From contig CANRBC010000005.1 of NCBI GenBank assembly GCA_947628755.1, positions 53,009 through 117,008 on the forward strand: a stretch of DNA of 64,000 bases, written 5' to 3'. The position numbers were made by a program, and so were the translations under genes. The notes under the pieces are model-generated. The model saw only the letters and a program-made list of their open reading frames with translations, had not been told where the DNA came from and did no database searches. Position 1 is the stretch's first letter; each line of letters opens with the position of its first letter. Below are positions 1-7,644 of this stretch, piece after piece. The stretch is from an uncultured Clostridia bacterium. Lineage in GTDB: Bacteria; Bacillota; Clostridia; Lachnospirales; CAG-274.

Positions 1-137
1 AGCTCCTTAACGGGCGCTGCTCCGCTGCCGAACACTACACTCATGCCCAAGCAGATTGCTAACGCCTTGATCGTTAATGTATGCATCGGCTGCTCAATAC
101 GCTCCCATGCATATCCTATCGCTGATTTGAATTTCAT
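1..137 (-). CDS. Hypothetical protein, N-terminal fragment (runs off window)
   Basis: The first 45 codons of a minus-strand gene lie at the window edge; the 3' part is outside. The start is ATG with an AAGGAGGT ribosome binding site 7 nt upstream. The peptide begins MKFKSAIGYAWERIEQPMHT and then has a hydrophobic stretch (AICLGMSVVFGSGAAP), possibly a membrane segment or signal anchor. I do not recognise the family. The sequence upstream has a plausible sigma-A promoter, so this is probably the first gene of its transcript. Confidence 0.6.
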   Translation of the reverse strand, partial: MKFKSAIGYAWERIEQPMHTLTIKALAICLGMSVVFGSGAAPVKE

Positions 138-220
138 AGGTTTACTACCTCCTTGTGTTAATTTTCTCATTATGTCATTGTCTATATGCCTGTATCTCGT
201 GCCAAACTATTTCTCTATAC

Positions 221-248
221 AGTATACCACATTTTGACTTATAAGCAA
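221..248 (-). promoter_or_regulatory. Sigma-A-type promoter of the edge gene
   Basis: On the minus strand a TTGCTT -35 and a TATACT -10 are separated by 16 bp, about 85 nt upstream of the start codon of the edge gene. This is inferred from match to consensus only. Confidence 0.45.
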
Positions 249-284
249 GGGATTTGTTGCTTTACGCACAGACTTTTTTGAATA

Positions 285-316
285 TAAAAAGGACACCCAC
301 TACTGTGAGTGCCTTC
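285..316 (-). terminator. Rho-independent terminator after the HEPN/MNT operon
   Basis: Read on the minus strand, AAGGCACTCAC pairs with GTGGGTGTCCTT across a 4-nt loop and is followed by TTTTTATA. It lies just downstream of the HEPN stop codon. Confidence 0.65.
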
Positions 317-339
317 TACAATTGCAATTAAAAATAGCT

Positions 340-735
340 TTATAAATTTTTCCGAACTTTTTTGTACCATTTATAGGTTTCGTCATAAGCTCTTTCAAGG
401 CTTCTTATGTTCAGTGCCAAGTGAATATCATACCTACCTATCACTCCCCAGTCAGTAATCATTATAGCGTGCTCTTTTATATATTCAGGAGTATTTATAT
501 TTACACCTAGCTTATTTGCGTATTCAATTAATGACTGTATATTATGTGTATATATCTTGTAATTATTATAATCTTTACCTGATGTGTAAATTTGCTGTTT
601 AATTATTTTTTCTATGGCTTGTTGTATATGGTATGCAGCCCCTGTTCTTACACCTCTTGCCTTCGTCTTTTTATATGTTTCGATTAAAGATTTAGCCGAC
701 AGCAAATCTCCCTTTATCAAATCAACATGTATCAT
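340..735 (-). CDS. HEPN domain protein (toxin half of HEPN/MNT module)
   Basis: This 131-aa protein has the HEPN four-helix pattern: an N-terminal helix, the AYHIQQAIEKIIKQQI helix typical of the family, and a THNIQSLI segment. A Arg-x3-His stretch (GRYDIH, near residue 100) resembles the RNase motif but is not a perfect R-x4-6-H. HEPN proteins paired with minimal nucleotidyltransferases act as toxins, and the partner AMPylates or restrains them. The start overlaps the stop of the upstream MNT gene by 4 nt (ATGA) and has a GAGGTGG ribosome binding site, so the two are translationally coupled. Whether this copy is an active RNase is inference. Confidence 0.8.
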   Translation of the reverse strand: MIHVDLIKGDLLSAKSLIETYKKTKARGVRTGAAYHIQQAIEKIIKQQIYTSGKDYNNYKIYTHNIQSLIEYANKLGVNINTPEYIKEHAIMITDWGVIGRYDIHLALNIRSLERAYDETYKWYKKVRKNL

Positions 736-1118
736 TGTTCCACCTCTTTACTGAACAGCACTTCTCCATTTAAAATATCTCCTAAAATGTGACATTCCGT
801 AAGCTTATTTGAATTGAAATACAGTATATCATAATCCTGGAAATCCTTGTTTGGTACGGTATACTTAAAAAGACTGCTTATAAATTTTTGATAGCCCTTT
901 AGGGCATACATTCTGCCTCTTGGCAATTTCCCAAACACCGCTATATCTATATCGGAATGTTCGGTACACCTTTCTTCCAATGCAGAGCCGAAAAGCATAA
1001 TTTTATCTATTCTCGGGCATAGCTGCGCCGCATCGATTATGTTCTGTATATAGTCCTTTTTGATATCCGCCACTTTGATCTCTTTTCCGTTCGCTGTCAT
1101 AGATACCAATTTGCACAT
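732..1118 (-). CDS. MNT nucleotidyltransferase (antitoxin half of HEPN/MNT module)
   Basis: The 128-aa protein carries the minimal nucleotidyltransferase signature GSALEERCTEHSDIDIAVFG: G-S, then paired Asp residues (DIDIAV) that bind metal. The family transfers nucleotides to its HEPN partner and neutralises it. I place the start at the internal ATG (MCKLVSM), because GGAGGGAGATGAGCTT lies directly before it; the ORF track start is 22 codons further upstream without a ribosome binding site. It is the first gene of a two-gene operon with the HEPN toxin, overlapping it by 4 nt. No mobile element is visible beside it, although such modules are often accessory. Confidence 0.85.
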   Translation of the reverse strand: MCKLVSMTANGKEIKVADIKKDYIQNIIDAAQLCPRIDKIMLFGSALEERCTEHSDIDIAVFGKLPRGRMYALKGYQKFISSLFKYTVPNKDFQDYDILYFNSNKLTECHILGDILNGEVLFSKEVEQ

Positions 1119-1238
1119 AAGCTCATCTCCCTCCATTGTTCTATTTATATATATTATATCACATTTCACTATTTCATCAACCACATTTTTCTCATAAGCA
1201 ATGTATTTGTTATTTTATTTTTTAGCCGCAAACATATT

Positions 1239-1267
1239 AAAGAGCGCTGCAAAATACAGCACTCTTT
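1239..1267 (-). terminator. Terminator of aroD
   Basis: AAAGAG-CTG and CAG-CTCTTT arms form an interrupted stem whose minus-strand reading ends in CTCTTTAA. It begins immediately after the aroD stop codon. Confidence 0.5.
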
Positions 1268-1268
1268 A

Positions 1269-2045
1269 TCAGTTTTCGTTATTATATATATTTCTGTGGA
1301 CAGTCCTTATCACCGTCAAAAGGTCGCCTGCCTCCATCTGTCCCGGAGCAGACGCCTTTCTTGCTGAGCCGAAGCTGACCGCTGAGCCGAAAATTTCGCA
1401 TGAAATACGGCTTACTATCCCCCTTCCGCCCATACTCATAGTTATAATGGGAATGTCGGGGTATTTTTCATGTATGGTATCGGTCACGTCAAGAAGAGCC
1501 AGTACATCCTTATTGCTGTTGGGCATAACTGCCAGCTTGGGTATATCTGCGCCTGTTTCTATCATCTTTTTCATAATGCTTATCATATCGGCTCTGCTGG
1601 GAGTTCTTTCAAAATCGTGATTTGATATTATGACTACCACATTATTTTTATGAGCAGTATCCATTATGGACTCCACAGTCTTTTCCCCACTCATAAGCTC
1701 TATGTCCACCATATCTATAAGTCCGCTTTTTATAGCGTGTCTGTTAAGAGTGCCGTAATCTCTTGTGTTTATCTTCTGCACTCCGCCCTCTTCAATGCGT
1801 CTGAATGTAAAAAGCAAGGGAATACTGCCTATCAGCTTTCTTATGAGCTTGAGCATTTCCATAAGATTTTCCTTTTCAAGCACATTGTCGTACCAATCAG
1901 CGCGGAATTCCACAATATCCGGCTTCAATGAAGCTATGGTCATAGCCTGAGATGTTATCTCATACTGTGTATGACCTACTATCGGAAGACATATTTTGGG
2001 AATACCTTCTCCTATTCTGATATTTCTTACCTCTATGGGACACAT
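1269..2045 (-). CDS. aroD: Type I 3-dehydroquinate dehydratase
   Basis: This enzyme dehydrates 3-dehydroquinate to 3-dehydroshikimate in the shikimate pathway, in the cytoplasm, through a Schiff base. The 258-aa length is normal for the class I (aldolase) type. Visible signatures are EFRADW near residue 46, the catalytic histidine in ISNHDFERTP near 142, the Schiff-base lysine in IPKLAVMPN near 169, and the C-terminal TMSMGGRGIVSR and SARKASAPGQ segments that bind substrate. The start has GGAGG 7 nt upstream. It stands alone, with no other aro gene beside it, so regulation with the rest of the pathway cannot be seen here. Confidence 0.95.
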   Translation of the reverse strand: MCPIEVRNIRIGEGIPKICLPIVGHTQYEITSQAMTIASLKPDIVEFRADWYDNVLEKENLMEMLKLIRKLIGSIPLLFTFRRIEEGGVQKINTRDYGTLNRHAIKSGLIDMVDIELMSGEKTVESIMDTAHKNNVVVIISNHDFERTPSRADMISIMKKMIETGADIPKLAVMPNSNKDVLALLDVTDTIHEKYPDIPIITMSMGGRGIVSRISCEIFGSAVSFGSARKASAPGQMEAGDLLTVIRTVHRNIYNNEN

Positions 2046-2274
2046 AAGGCAACCTCCATTTATATTTAACTGATTTTCGCTACTTATTATAACAGCGAAT
2101 TTTTATTTAGTCAAGAGAATCGCTGTCCTTTTTCTTTTATGCCATATACAGCGTAAGCCTCTGCGGAGATTTAAGTATTTTGTATTATATTGTCGAATTT
2201 TGCAGATAGTGTTTCATTGTTGGAGCATTATGTTATCTCTTATTATTAATATATAGACATTAAGGGGGTATATT

Positions 2275-3213
2275 ATGAAAAAAATTATTTCGCTGCTGCT
2301 GGCTGTGTTTATTTCCGTAACGCCTGTGCTTGCTCACAGCGGCAGAACGGATTCCAACGGAGGACACAGGGATAAAAACAATGTCAGCGGTCTGGGTTAT
2401 TATCACTATCATTGCGGAGGCTATCCTGCGCATCTGCATATAAACGGGGTCTGTCCGTATAAAAGCAGCATAAGCGCGCCAAGTACATATTCTTATCAGC
2501 CTGCGCCTACGCCAAAGCCAGCTGCGCAAAACTATACTGCGCCAAAATATGAGCCAAATAAAAACAACATATATATAATGCACTGTGCGCCGGATATGTC
2601 CGTTGGAGAAAGCTTCAGAGCAGACGCCGTTTCAAACAACAGCTCCGCTCCCATGACATGGTCATCAAGCGACAGTTCCGTAGCGGAGGTCGACGCAGCC
2701 ACAGGCATTGTAACAGCCAAGGGCATAGGCTCTGCCGTAATAACCGTAACAAACGGCTACAAAAGTCAGTCCTATACAGTCAACTGCAAGGGCTATATTT
2801 CCTACACCGATACAAAGGCGGAAATAGACGGCTTTCCAATACAGACATATAAATATAACAATGAAATATATGTAGTATGCAGCGACTTGAACAGCTACGG
2901 CTTCAAGGCAAGCTATTCAAGCGACGAGGCGGGAAGCAGAGTTGATATAGACAAAAGTACAGAATTTATAATACCTAAAGAAGTTATTGATTATCCCAAC
3001 GGAAAAATAGCATACGAGGCTATACCTACCGCCACTCAGGTTATATGCGGTCTGAATAATGCCAAATGCGTAAACGGAGACGGAATTATGTTTGTCGAAT
3101 TTACTGAGCTTTCCGCTTTGGGAAATGTTCATTACAGCGAACCCGAAAATAAATATACATTTACAACTTCTGAAAATACCATACTCTCATCCAAATACAC
3201 TATTAATTATTAA
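2275..3213 (+). CDS. Exported YHYH-domain protein with Big2 domain and stalk-like C-terminus
   Basis: A 312-aa secreted protein of unknown function. Residues 1-21 are a signal peptide (MKKIISLLLAVFISVTPVLA). Next is the small His/Cys-rich YHYH domain (HSGRTDSNGGHRD, GYYHYHCGGYPAHLHINGVCPY), which has metal-ligand-like residues, then a Pro-rich linker, then a bacterial Ig-like Big2 domain (near 105-170: MTWSSSDSSVAEVDAATGIV, GSAVITV). The C-terminal 130 residues (IDGFPIQTYKYNNEIYVVCSDL...) resemble the copper amine oxidase N-terminal-like stalk fold found in many other exported proteins here. The start follows a GGGGG ribosome binding site. Its terminator region is split by the MITE-like element that follows. 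Confidence 0.75.
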   Translation: MKKIISLLLAVFISVTPVLAHSGRTDSNGGHRDKNNVSGLGYYHYHCGGYPAHLHINGVCPYKSSISAPSTYSYQPAPTPKPAAQNYTAPKYEPNKNNIYIMHCAPDMSVGESFRADAVSNNSSAPMTWSSSDSSVAEVDAATGIVTAKGIGSAVITVTNGYKSQSYTVNCKGYISYTDTKAEIDGFPIQTYKYNNEIYVVCSDLNSYGFKASYSSDEAGSRVDIDKSTEFIIPKEVIDYPNGKIAYEAIPTATQVICGLNNAKCVNGDGIMFVEFTELSALGNVHYSEPENKYTFTTSENTILSSKYTINY

Positions 3214-3233
3214 GACATACTGGTTTACATAAA

Positions 3234-3257
3234 AAAAGCCGAGCAATCTCGGCTTTT
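3234..3257. terminator. Left copy of bidirectional terminator hairpin flanking MITE-like element, copy 1
   Basis: AAAAGCCGAG-CAAT-CTCGGCTTTT is a perfect 10-bp stem preceded by further A residues, so on the minus strand it has a T-run (TTTTTTT). The identical 24 bp recurs at 3500-3523, on the other side of the inserted element. Confidence 0.75.
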
Positions 3258-3499
3258 CAGCGTGTCGATAAAATCGACACGCTTGAAAGAAATGCTTATT
3301 GGCATTTCTTTCAGTTATCTAAGGAAGGAACCAGCCGTGTTTTCCGCAATTTAGGCATAAATGCCTAAATTACAGAAAAGTTCCTGTCCTCGGAGGAAGT
3401 AAATTCCTCCTGCGGATTAAAGTCTGCGACGCTTTTTTGCAAGCTGTTCTTTATTTTAATTCGTATTTTCTGCCATAATATTGTTTTTTCGACAGTCTG
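3258..3499. mobile_element. 242-bp MITE-like element, copy 1 (inside a terminator)
   Basis: This non-coding block recurs at 47137-47377 with the same boundaries. Its left end CAGCGTGTCGATAAAA and the reverse complement of its right end CAGACTGTCGAAAAAA form a 13/16 terminal inverted repeat. Inside are several hairpins: GCGTGTCGAT/ATCGACACGC, GAAAGAAATGC/GCATTTCTTTC, an AGGAAC/GTTCCT stem enclosing a variable hairpin, GGAGGAA/TTCCTCC and GCGGA/TCTGC. The variable hairpin differs completely in sequence between the two copies but stays paired in both. It has no ORF. It looks like a non-autonomous element that inserts into terminator palindromes and duplicates them; a structured RNA is another reading. 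Confidence 0.7.
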
Positions 3500-3523
3500 A
3501 AAAGCCGAGCAATCTCGGCTTTT
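3500..3523 (+). terminator. Right copy of terminator hairpin flanking MITE-like element, copy 1
   Basis: The same 24-bp hairpin as 3234-3257, here followed by TTTTTTAT on the plus strand, so it can still terminate plus-strand transcription after the YHYH gene has been separated from it by 242 bp. Confidence 0.75.
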
Positions 3524-3802
3524 TTATATGTTGTGTTTATAAAAGGTAATTTATCTCTACGGCTTCCAATTTATCCGAAAAAAAATCAACGCCTGCTGTT
3601 CCGACCGCTATTTATTAATATTTGGCAATCGTTGGCATATAAATATGAAAAAATATACGAGTTCTTGCCAAATATTGCGGAAATGTTAAGACATTTGTAA
3701 TTTTATATTTATAACTTGTCGAGTTTTATTGTTTAATTTGTATATTTAACTCCTTATTTTCTACTATATTCGCAACTGTTTTTATAAATTTTGCCCAAAA
3801 CC
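3524..3802. other. AT-rich intergenic stretch without visible gene
   Basis: I see no ORF with a ribosome binding site between the terminator and the NlpC/P60 promoter. The stretch is AT-rich with short repeats of TTGGCAA/TTGCCAA-type motifs (TTTGGCAATCG, CTTGCCAAATATTG) that could be protein sites, but nothing firm can be assigned. Confidence 0.4.
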
Positions 3803-3831
3803 TTGACACAGGCAAATATTTGGTGTATTAT
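3803..3831 (+). promoter_or_regulatory. Consensus sigma-A promoter of the NlpC/P60 gene
   Basis: TTGACA and TATTAT are separated by exactly 17 bp. A start near 3838 would give a leader of about 65 nt that contains the two 30-bp-spaced direct repeats. Confidence 0.75.
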
Positions 3832-3843
3832 AGCTACCGTAAC

Positions 3844-3891
3844 ATTTGCGTAACAATTTAGCAACAAGTTAAAATTTGCGCAACAATTAAG
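3844..3891 (+). repeat. 30-bp-phased direct repeat in the NlpC/P60 leader
   Basis: ATTTGCGTAACAATTTAG (3844-3861) and ATTTGCGCAACAATTAAG (3874-3891) match at 16 of 18 positions and are spaced by 30 bp, about three helical turns. They lie after the predicted transcription start, and the second abuts the GGAG ribosome binding site. They could be operator half sites or bind an RNA regulator. Confidence 0.6.
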
Positions 3892-3902
3892 GAGTGATTT
3901 AT

Positions 3903-4682
3903 ATGAATAAATTGAATAGTGTTAAAAGAACCGTGGCTTTAATGATGATATTTACATCTGCATTGAGCATTAATGCATTTGCAGAGGGCAATGTATTCAT
4001 TACAGAAGCCGTTGCGACGGAGAAAAATGTATTTACACCGGAGGGAGTAGTTGCTGCTCTTCCAACAAAAAATACAGACTCTACATTATATGTACAGGTC
4101 AACTGCAGCAGCCTTGATATGAGGTCAGATTCAAATGAAAATACAAGGCTTATAAGAACTCTGCCCGATAAATACGCTCTTACTGTATTAGGCGCAGAAT
4201 ACGGCTGGGTACAGGTACAGGACGACGACGGCAACAAGGGTTATGTAAATGCCCGTTATATTACATTCCACAGAGGCGAAAAGCCAAGCAACAAGGAGCT
4301 TATTGAAAACGCAAAGGCAAAAGCCATAGTTGACTTTTCCAAAAATTACATAGGTACTCCTTATGTATGGGGCGGAACAAGTCTTACCTCCGGCGTTGAC
4401 TGCTCCGGCTTCGTATACAGTGTATACAAAAACTTCGGAATCAATCTTAACAGAAGTTCAAAGGCTATGTACAGCGGAAACGGCGTAGCAGTTTCAAAGG
4501 CTGCTCTTAAGGAAGGTGACCTTGTATTTTTCAACACCTTCGGAAGCGGCGTTTCTCATGTGGGTATGTATATAGGAAACGGTCAGTACATTCATTCGGG
4601 AAACAGCGGCGTACAGATAGCCAGTCTTTCAAGCGCCTACTCTCTCAAAACCTATGTGGGAGCAAAGAGAATATTGGTTTAA
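3903..4682 (+). CDS. Exported SH3b-NlpC/P60 cell-wall endopeptidase
   Basis: A 259-aa secreted peptidoglycan hydrolase that probably cuts stem peptides in the wall. Residues 1-28 form the signal peptide (ending SINAFA). A bacterial SH3 domain follows (near 65-125: CSSLDMRSDSNENTRLIRTL, YGWVQVQDDDGNKGYVNARY). The C-terminal NlpC/P60 domain has the full catalytic set: Cys in GVDCSGFVY, His in GVSHVGMYIG and His in QYIHSGNSG. The ATG at 3903 is preferred over the ORF-track GTG at 3894, because GGAG sits 8 nt before it and overlaps that GTG. It is monocistronic, with its own promoter and terminator. Confidence 0.92.
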   Translation: MNKLNSVKRTVALMMIFTSALSINAFAEGNVFITEAVATEKNVFTPEGVVAALPTKNTDSTLYVQVNCSSLDMRSDSNENTRLIRTLPDKYALTVLGAEYGWVQVQDDDGNKGYVNARYITFHRGEKPSNKELIENAKAKAIVDFSKNYIGTPYVWGGTSLTSGVDCSGFVYSVYKNFGINLNRSSKAMYSGNGVAVSKAALKEGDLVFFNTFGSGVSHVGMYIGNGQYIHSGNSGVQIASLSSAYSLKTYVGAKRILV

Positions 4683-4688
4683 AAAATG

Positions 4689-4738
4689 AAGCTGTTGCGT
4701 TATGATTTATGAAAAGGTCATAATGCGACAGCTTTATT
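4689..4738 (+). terminator. Strong terminator of the NlpC/P60 gene
   Basis: AAGCTGTTGCGTTATGA pairs along its whole length with TCATAATGCGACAGCTT (one G-T pair), then TTATTTGATTT follows. Confidence 0.8.
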
Positions 4739-4785
4739 TGATTTAGGGGGGGGGTGTTTAGGTGAATATCGACCTTTCCTTTCCT

Positions 4786-4976
4786 TATCTGTAAACGTGT
4801 AATGCACGCCCCTACAAATTAGGTCAAAACCTACGCAATAGCTTGTAGGAGCAATCGAGCGTCAGCTATGGAGTTACTTATAAAACTGGAGACCGCAGGT
4901 CTCCCCTACGCTCATAGGTTATAAAAAACTTGAATTTTTGAATTCTTTAGCTGTAGGGGAGACCTGCGGTCTCCCG
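4786..4976. repeat. REP-like intergenic palindromes
   Basis: The gap between the NlpC/P60 gene and dpaB holds no gene. It carries a perfect 22-bp inverted repeat: GGAGACCGCAGGTCTCCCCT at 4888 and its reverse complement ending at 4974. Each arm also contains its own GGAGACC/GGTCTCC palindrome. A related GTGCATTACACG...GCCCCTACA motif lies at about 4793-4818. This resembles the extragenic REP families starting TGTAGGGGxGxxC that are common in Clostridia. Confidence 0.65.
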
Positions 4977-5045
4977 CTGAAGAATTCATATAATATCTCT
5001 GATATACTAACCTAAACAAAAATTCAACGCCACAGTCCCTTTTTA

Positions 5046-5624
5046 TCATATAAGTATAGGTTGTATTTGTTTTCCCTCCAGGGCGCATTTTATGGTTTCC
5101 TCTGTTTTACTGAAATCGGCTATCATTGAAAGGGGCTTTTTTTCATAGTTATCCTGCCCAAAGGGTACGAAATAAATATTTTTTCTTATAAGCAGACCGC
5201 CTATATTCTTAAGGCTTACGCCAAGAGCGTCGTTTGTGGATATGGCCAGCACAAGAGGTCTGTTGTTTCTGAGATGAGCCTTACACGCCATAGTGACAGG
5301 GGTATCCGTAATGCCGTTATTCAGCTTTGCAAGAGTATTGCCTGTACAGGGAGCAACGACCATTACATCAAGATATTTTTTCGGACCGATAGGCTCGGCT
5401 TCCCTGATGCCGCAAATTATTTTATTGCCTGTTATATCCATTATCTCGTTTCTGAAATACTCCGCTGTTCCGAAGCGTGTGTCCATGCTTTCGGCATTAT
5501 AGCTCATTATCGGATATATATTATATCCCTTTTCCTTTAAATTCCTTATCTCCTCTACCACACGTGAGAAGGTACAGAATGAACCGCATAAGCAAAGTCC
5601 TATATTCAATCCTTGCTCATACAC
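5046..5624 (-). CDS. dpaB: Dipicolinate synthase subunit B (flavoprotein-like)
   Basis: The second subunit of dipicolinate synthase, which oxidises the lysine-pathway intermediate to dipicolinic acid in the mother cell late in sporulation. The 192-aa protein shows the flavoprotein/HFCD fold pattern: LNIGLCLCGSFCTFSRVVEEI at the N-terminus, PIGPKKYLDVMVVAPCTGNTLAKLNNGITDTPV in the middle and RPLVLAISTNDALG. I choose GTG at 5624, because GGAGGTGATT lies before it; the ORF-track start overlaps that ribosome binding site. It lies 50 nt after dpaA in the same operon. Confidence 0.9.
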   Translation of the reverse strand: MYEQGLNIGLCLCGSFCTFSRVVEEIRNLKEKGYNIYPIMSYNAESMDTRFGTAEYFRNEIMDITGNKIICGIREAEPIGPKKYLDVMVVAPCTGNTLAKLNNGITDTPVTMACKAHLRNNRPLVLAISTNDALGVSLKNIGGLLIRKNIYFVPFGQDNYEKKPLSMIADFSKTEETIKCALEGKQIQPILI

Positions 5625-5674
5625 AATAATCACCTCCGTTGTATACTATGATACAAATTTTCCATAGGTGATAT

Positions 5675-6523
5675 TTACAGACCATGCACAATGTCTGTAA
5701 TAGCAGACCTTAATATTTCCGCCGCCGTATAGGGCGCTATCCTTCCCGGAAGTCCCGGACAGTACAACGCTTTTATATTAAGCTCTCTTGCATAGCTGTA
5801 ATCCACTCCTCCGGGCGCTTGGGCAAGGTCTATTATAATGCAGTCTTTTTTTACTCGCTTTAGTATTTCTCCGTTAAGCACCATAGCGGGAGCAGTATTG
5901 AATATAAAATCGTATTTATTTACGGAGCTTTCAAGGAATTTTATATCTACGGCTGTCATGCCGAAGGCATTTATATAAGCCCAATCGGATTTTTTTCTGA
6001 ATGTGACCGATACCTCTGCACCTATGCCCTTTAGCATATTTGCAAGTATTCTTCCGCAGCGTCCGCAGCCTATTACAATAACGCTGCTGCCGAAAATCAC
6101 TCTGTTGCTCTCCTGTATGGCTGTCATTACAGCGCCCTCAGCCGTAGGCACGGCATTTTGTATTGCCACCTCCTCCATATCGAAAAGGTCGTAGGCGGCT
6201 ATATTTGAGGCTGAAAATTTCCTCCTCATGCCGCTGTCTATTACGCCGCAGATTATATTCTTTATGCCGTATCTTGCCATGCTGTCCGTAAGCTCCTCCA
6301 GAGTAATGGAACGGCAGTCGTCCATATACATATTTACATTGTCCTTTGAAAGAGGTATAGGACCTATTACAATATCCGCATTTTTCATTGTACATTCAAA
6401 TCCGTCGTCGTTACAGTATTTATTTCCGTATACATTTACTCCGTAGCCGTCGTCTTTTAGAAGCTCGGATAAATATTTATATCTGTAGTCGCCGCCTATG
6501 ACGGCAAATTTAATTCTGCTCAC
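5675..6523 (-). CDS. dpaA: Dipicolinate synthase subunit A
   Basis: The dehydrogenase-like subunit of dipicolinate synthase, which produces the Ca-dipicolinate needed for spore core dehydration and heat resistance. The 282-aa protein begins RIKFAVIGGDYRYKYLSELL and has a second Rossmann glycine motif, VIVIGCGRCGRILANMLKGIG, near residue 150, and the conserved ending ALYCPGLPGRIAPYTAAEIL. The start is GTG at 6523 with GGGGTGATTTT before it. It is first in the dpaA-dpaB operon. It shows that the organism forms spores by the SpoVF route rather than the Etf route used by some clostridia. Confidence 0.92.
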   Translation of the reverse strand: MSRIKFAVIGGDYRYKYLSELLKDDGYGVNVYGNKYCNDDGFECTMKNADIVIGPIPLSKDNVNMYMDDCRSITLEELTDSMARYGIKNIICGVIDSGMRRKFSASNIAAYDLFDMEEVAIQNAVPTAEGAVMTAIQESNRVIFGSSVIVIGCGRCGRILANMLKGIGAEVSVTFRKKSDWAYINAFGMTAVDIKFLESSVNKYDFIFNTAPAMVLNGEILKRVKKDCIIIDLAQAPGGVDYSYARELNIKALYCPGLPGRIAPYTAAEILRSAITDIVHGL

Positions 6524-6683
6524 AAAATCACCCCGCATATTTTAATTCTATGCAGGGTGCGGCTTGTATGATTATAACATTGTGAGCTAAAATCCCAAGT
6601 GTCGAAAAAATTGTTGCATAACCTCTTTTTTAAGGATATAATATAGACAAAATAATGTTATTAACGGAATAGGTGAAATGCTT

Positions 6684-7637
6684 ATGAAAAAAAATATCAT
6701 TCTGATATGCGTTATAATTATGTCAATGCCAAAATTGACATTGTGCGCAGATAATAAAATATTAATAGAAACCATAGATAATTCGGAAGTGATAAAGTAT
6801 TTTGTAGAAAACCTTTCGGATAACAGCTTAATTCTTTCCAACAATGGATTTGGCGAAAATACAGTAGTGGGAACGCCTTTTTCAGTAGAGTACCAAGCCT
6901 ATAATAATGAGAGTTCATATTTATTTTATTTTCCAATAATAAATAACGGAGAAATAACAACATACGCAGAGGTCAATGCGTCAACAGATAAAGGCGCAAG
7001 GCTAACGGCCGTAGGTAACTTTTATGATTATGAAGGCGGTTTGGAAAAGCTGAATGACGGAAATGTATACGCTATAATAAATGATAAAAAAACATTCAGC
7101 GACATTGCCGTTTCCGAAAATAAAGTCATAACACTCAGACCATGGCACGGCGCAAACGCAAGTGAATATGAATACGATACGCCTTATAAAGACAAAGAAA
7201 CAAAAATCGTCAATATAATGGAGCCTATCGATATAGATACATCTTCTTTGATACCTCGCACGGAGGAGGAAATAGCAATATTTGAAAATGCGCAAAAAAG
7301 CGGAAAAACAGTGGTACAACGAAATGTTGATTCACTTGGAGCGTTTAACAAAAACAACAGACTCCTTGTTCCAATAAGGGCTATGTCCGATATATTGGAC
7401 TGTACAGTTGAATGGAACAACGCAGATAAAACAGCTTGTGCAATAAAAGATAATAATACTGTCATATTCAGAGCGGGAAGTAATGAATACAGTATAAATG
7501 ACGATATTTACAGTCTTGACGTAAACGCTGAGATATATAACGGCAGTATGTTTGTGCCTATACGCGGAGTAGCCACAGCTTTCGGCGCAGATATTGCCTA
7601 CAATGTCAGAAGTAAGAATATAACTATAAGCTATTAA
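6684..7637 (+). CDS. Exported stalk-domain protein (Cu amine oxidase N-terminal-like)
   Basis: A 317-aa protein with a signal peptide (MKKNIILICVIIMSMPKLTLCA). The middle 180 residues are not recognised. The C-terminal 100 residues are the stalk domain named after the copper amine oxidase N-terminus: two VPIR motifs (LLVPIRAMSDILDCTVEWNN and MFVPIRGVATAFGADIAY) with beta strands around them. This domain occurs in many exported clostridial proteins and does not imply oxidase activity. The second ATG (6684) is preferred because AGGTGA is 8 nt before it. It is divergent from dpaA. Confidence 0.75.
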   Translation: MKKNIILICVIIMSMPKLTLCADNKILIETIDNSEVIKYFVENLSDNSLILSNNGFGENTVVGTPFSVEYQAYNNESSYLFYFPIINNGEITTYAEVNASTDKGARLTAVGNFYDYEGGLEKLNDGNVYAIINDKKTFSDIAVSENKVITLRPWHGANASEYEYDTPYKDKETKIVNIMEPIDIDTSSLIPRTEEEIAIFENAQKSGKTVVQRNVDSLGAFNKNNRLLVPIRAMSDILDCTVEWNNADKTACAIKDNNTVIFRAGSNEYSINDDIYSLDVNAEIYNGSMFVPIRGVATAFGADIAYNVRSKNITISY

Positions 7638-7644
7638 TAAATAT

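Noticed and set aside
1201-1620. 139-aa plus-strand ORF
   Set aside because: Antisense to aroD with no ribosome binding site; aroD has all catalytic motifs.
3524-3902. Possible cyclic-di-AMP (ydaO) riboswitch before the NlpC/P60 gene
   Set aside because: That class often precedes NlpC genes, but I see no conserved core or expression platform; only the 30-bp repeats are present.
6684-7637. Copper amine oxidase activity for stalk proteins
   Set aside because: Only the N-terminal-like stalk domain is present; the catalytic oxidase domain and its topaquinone tyrosine context are absent in all seven proteins.
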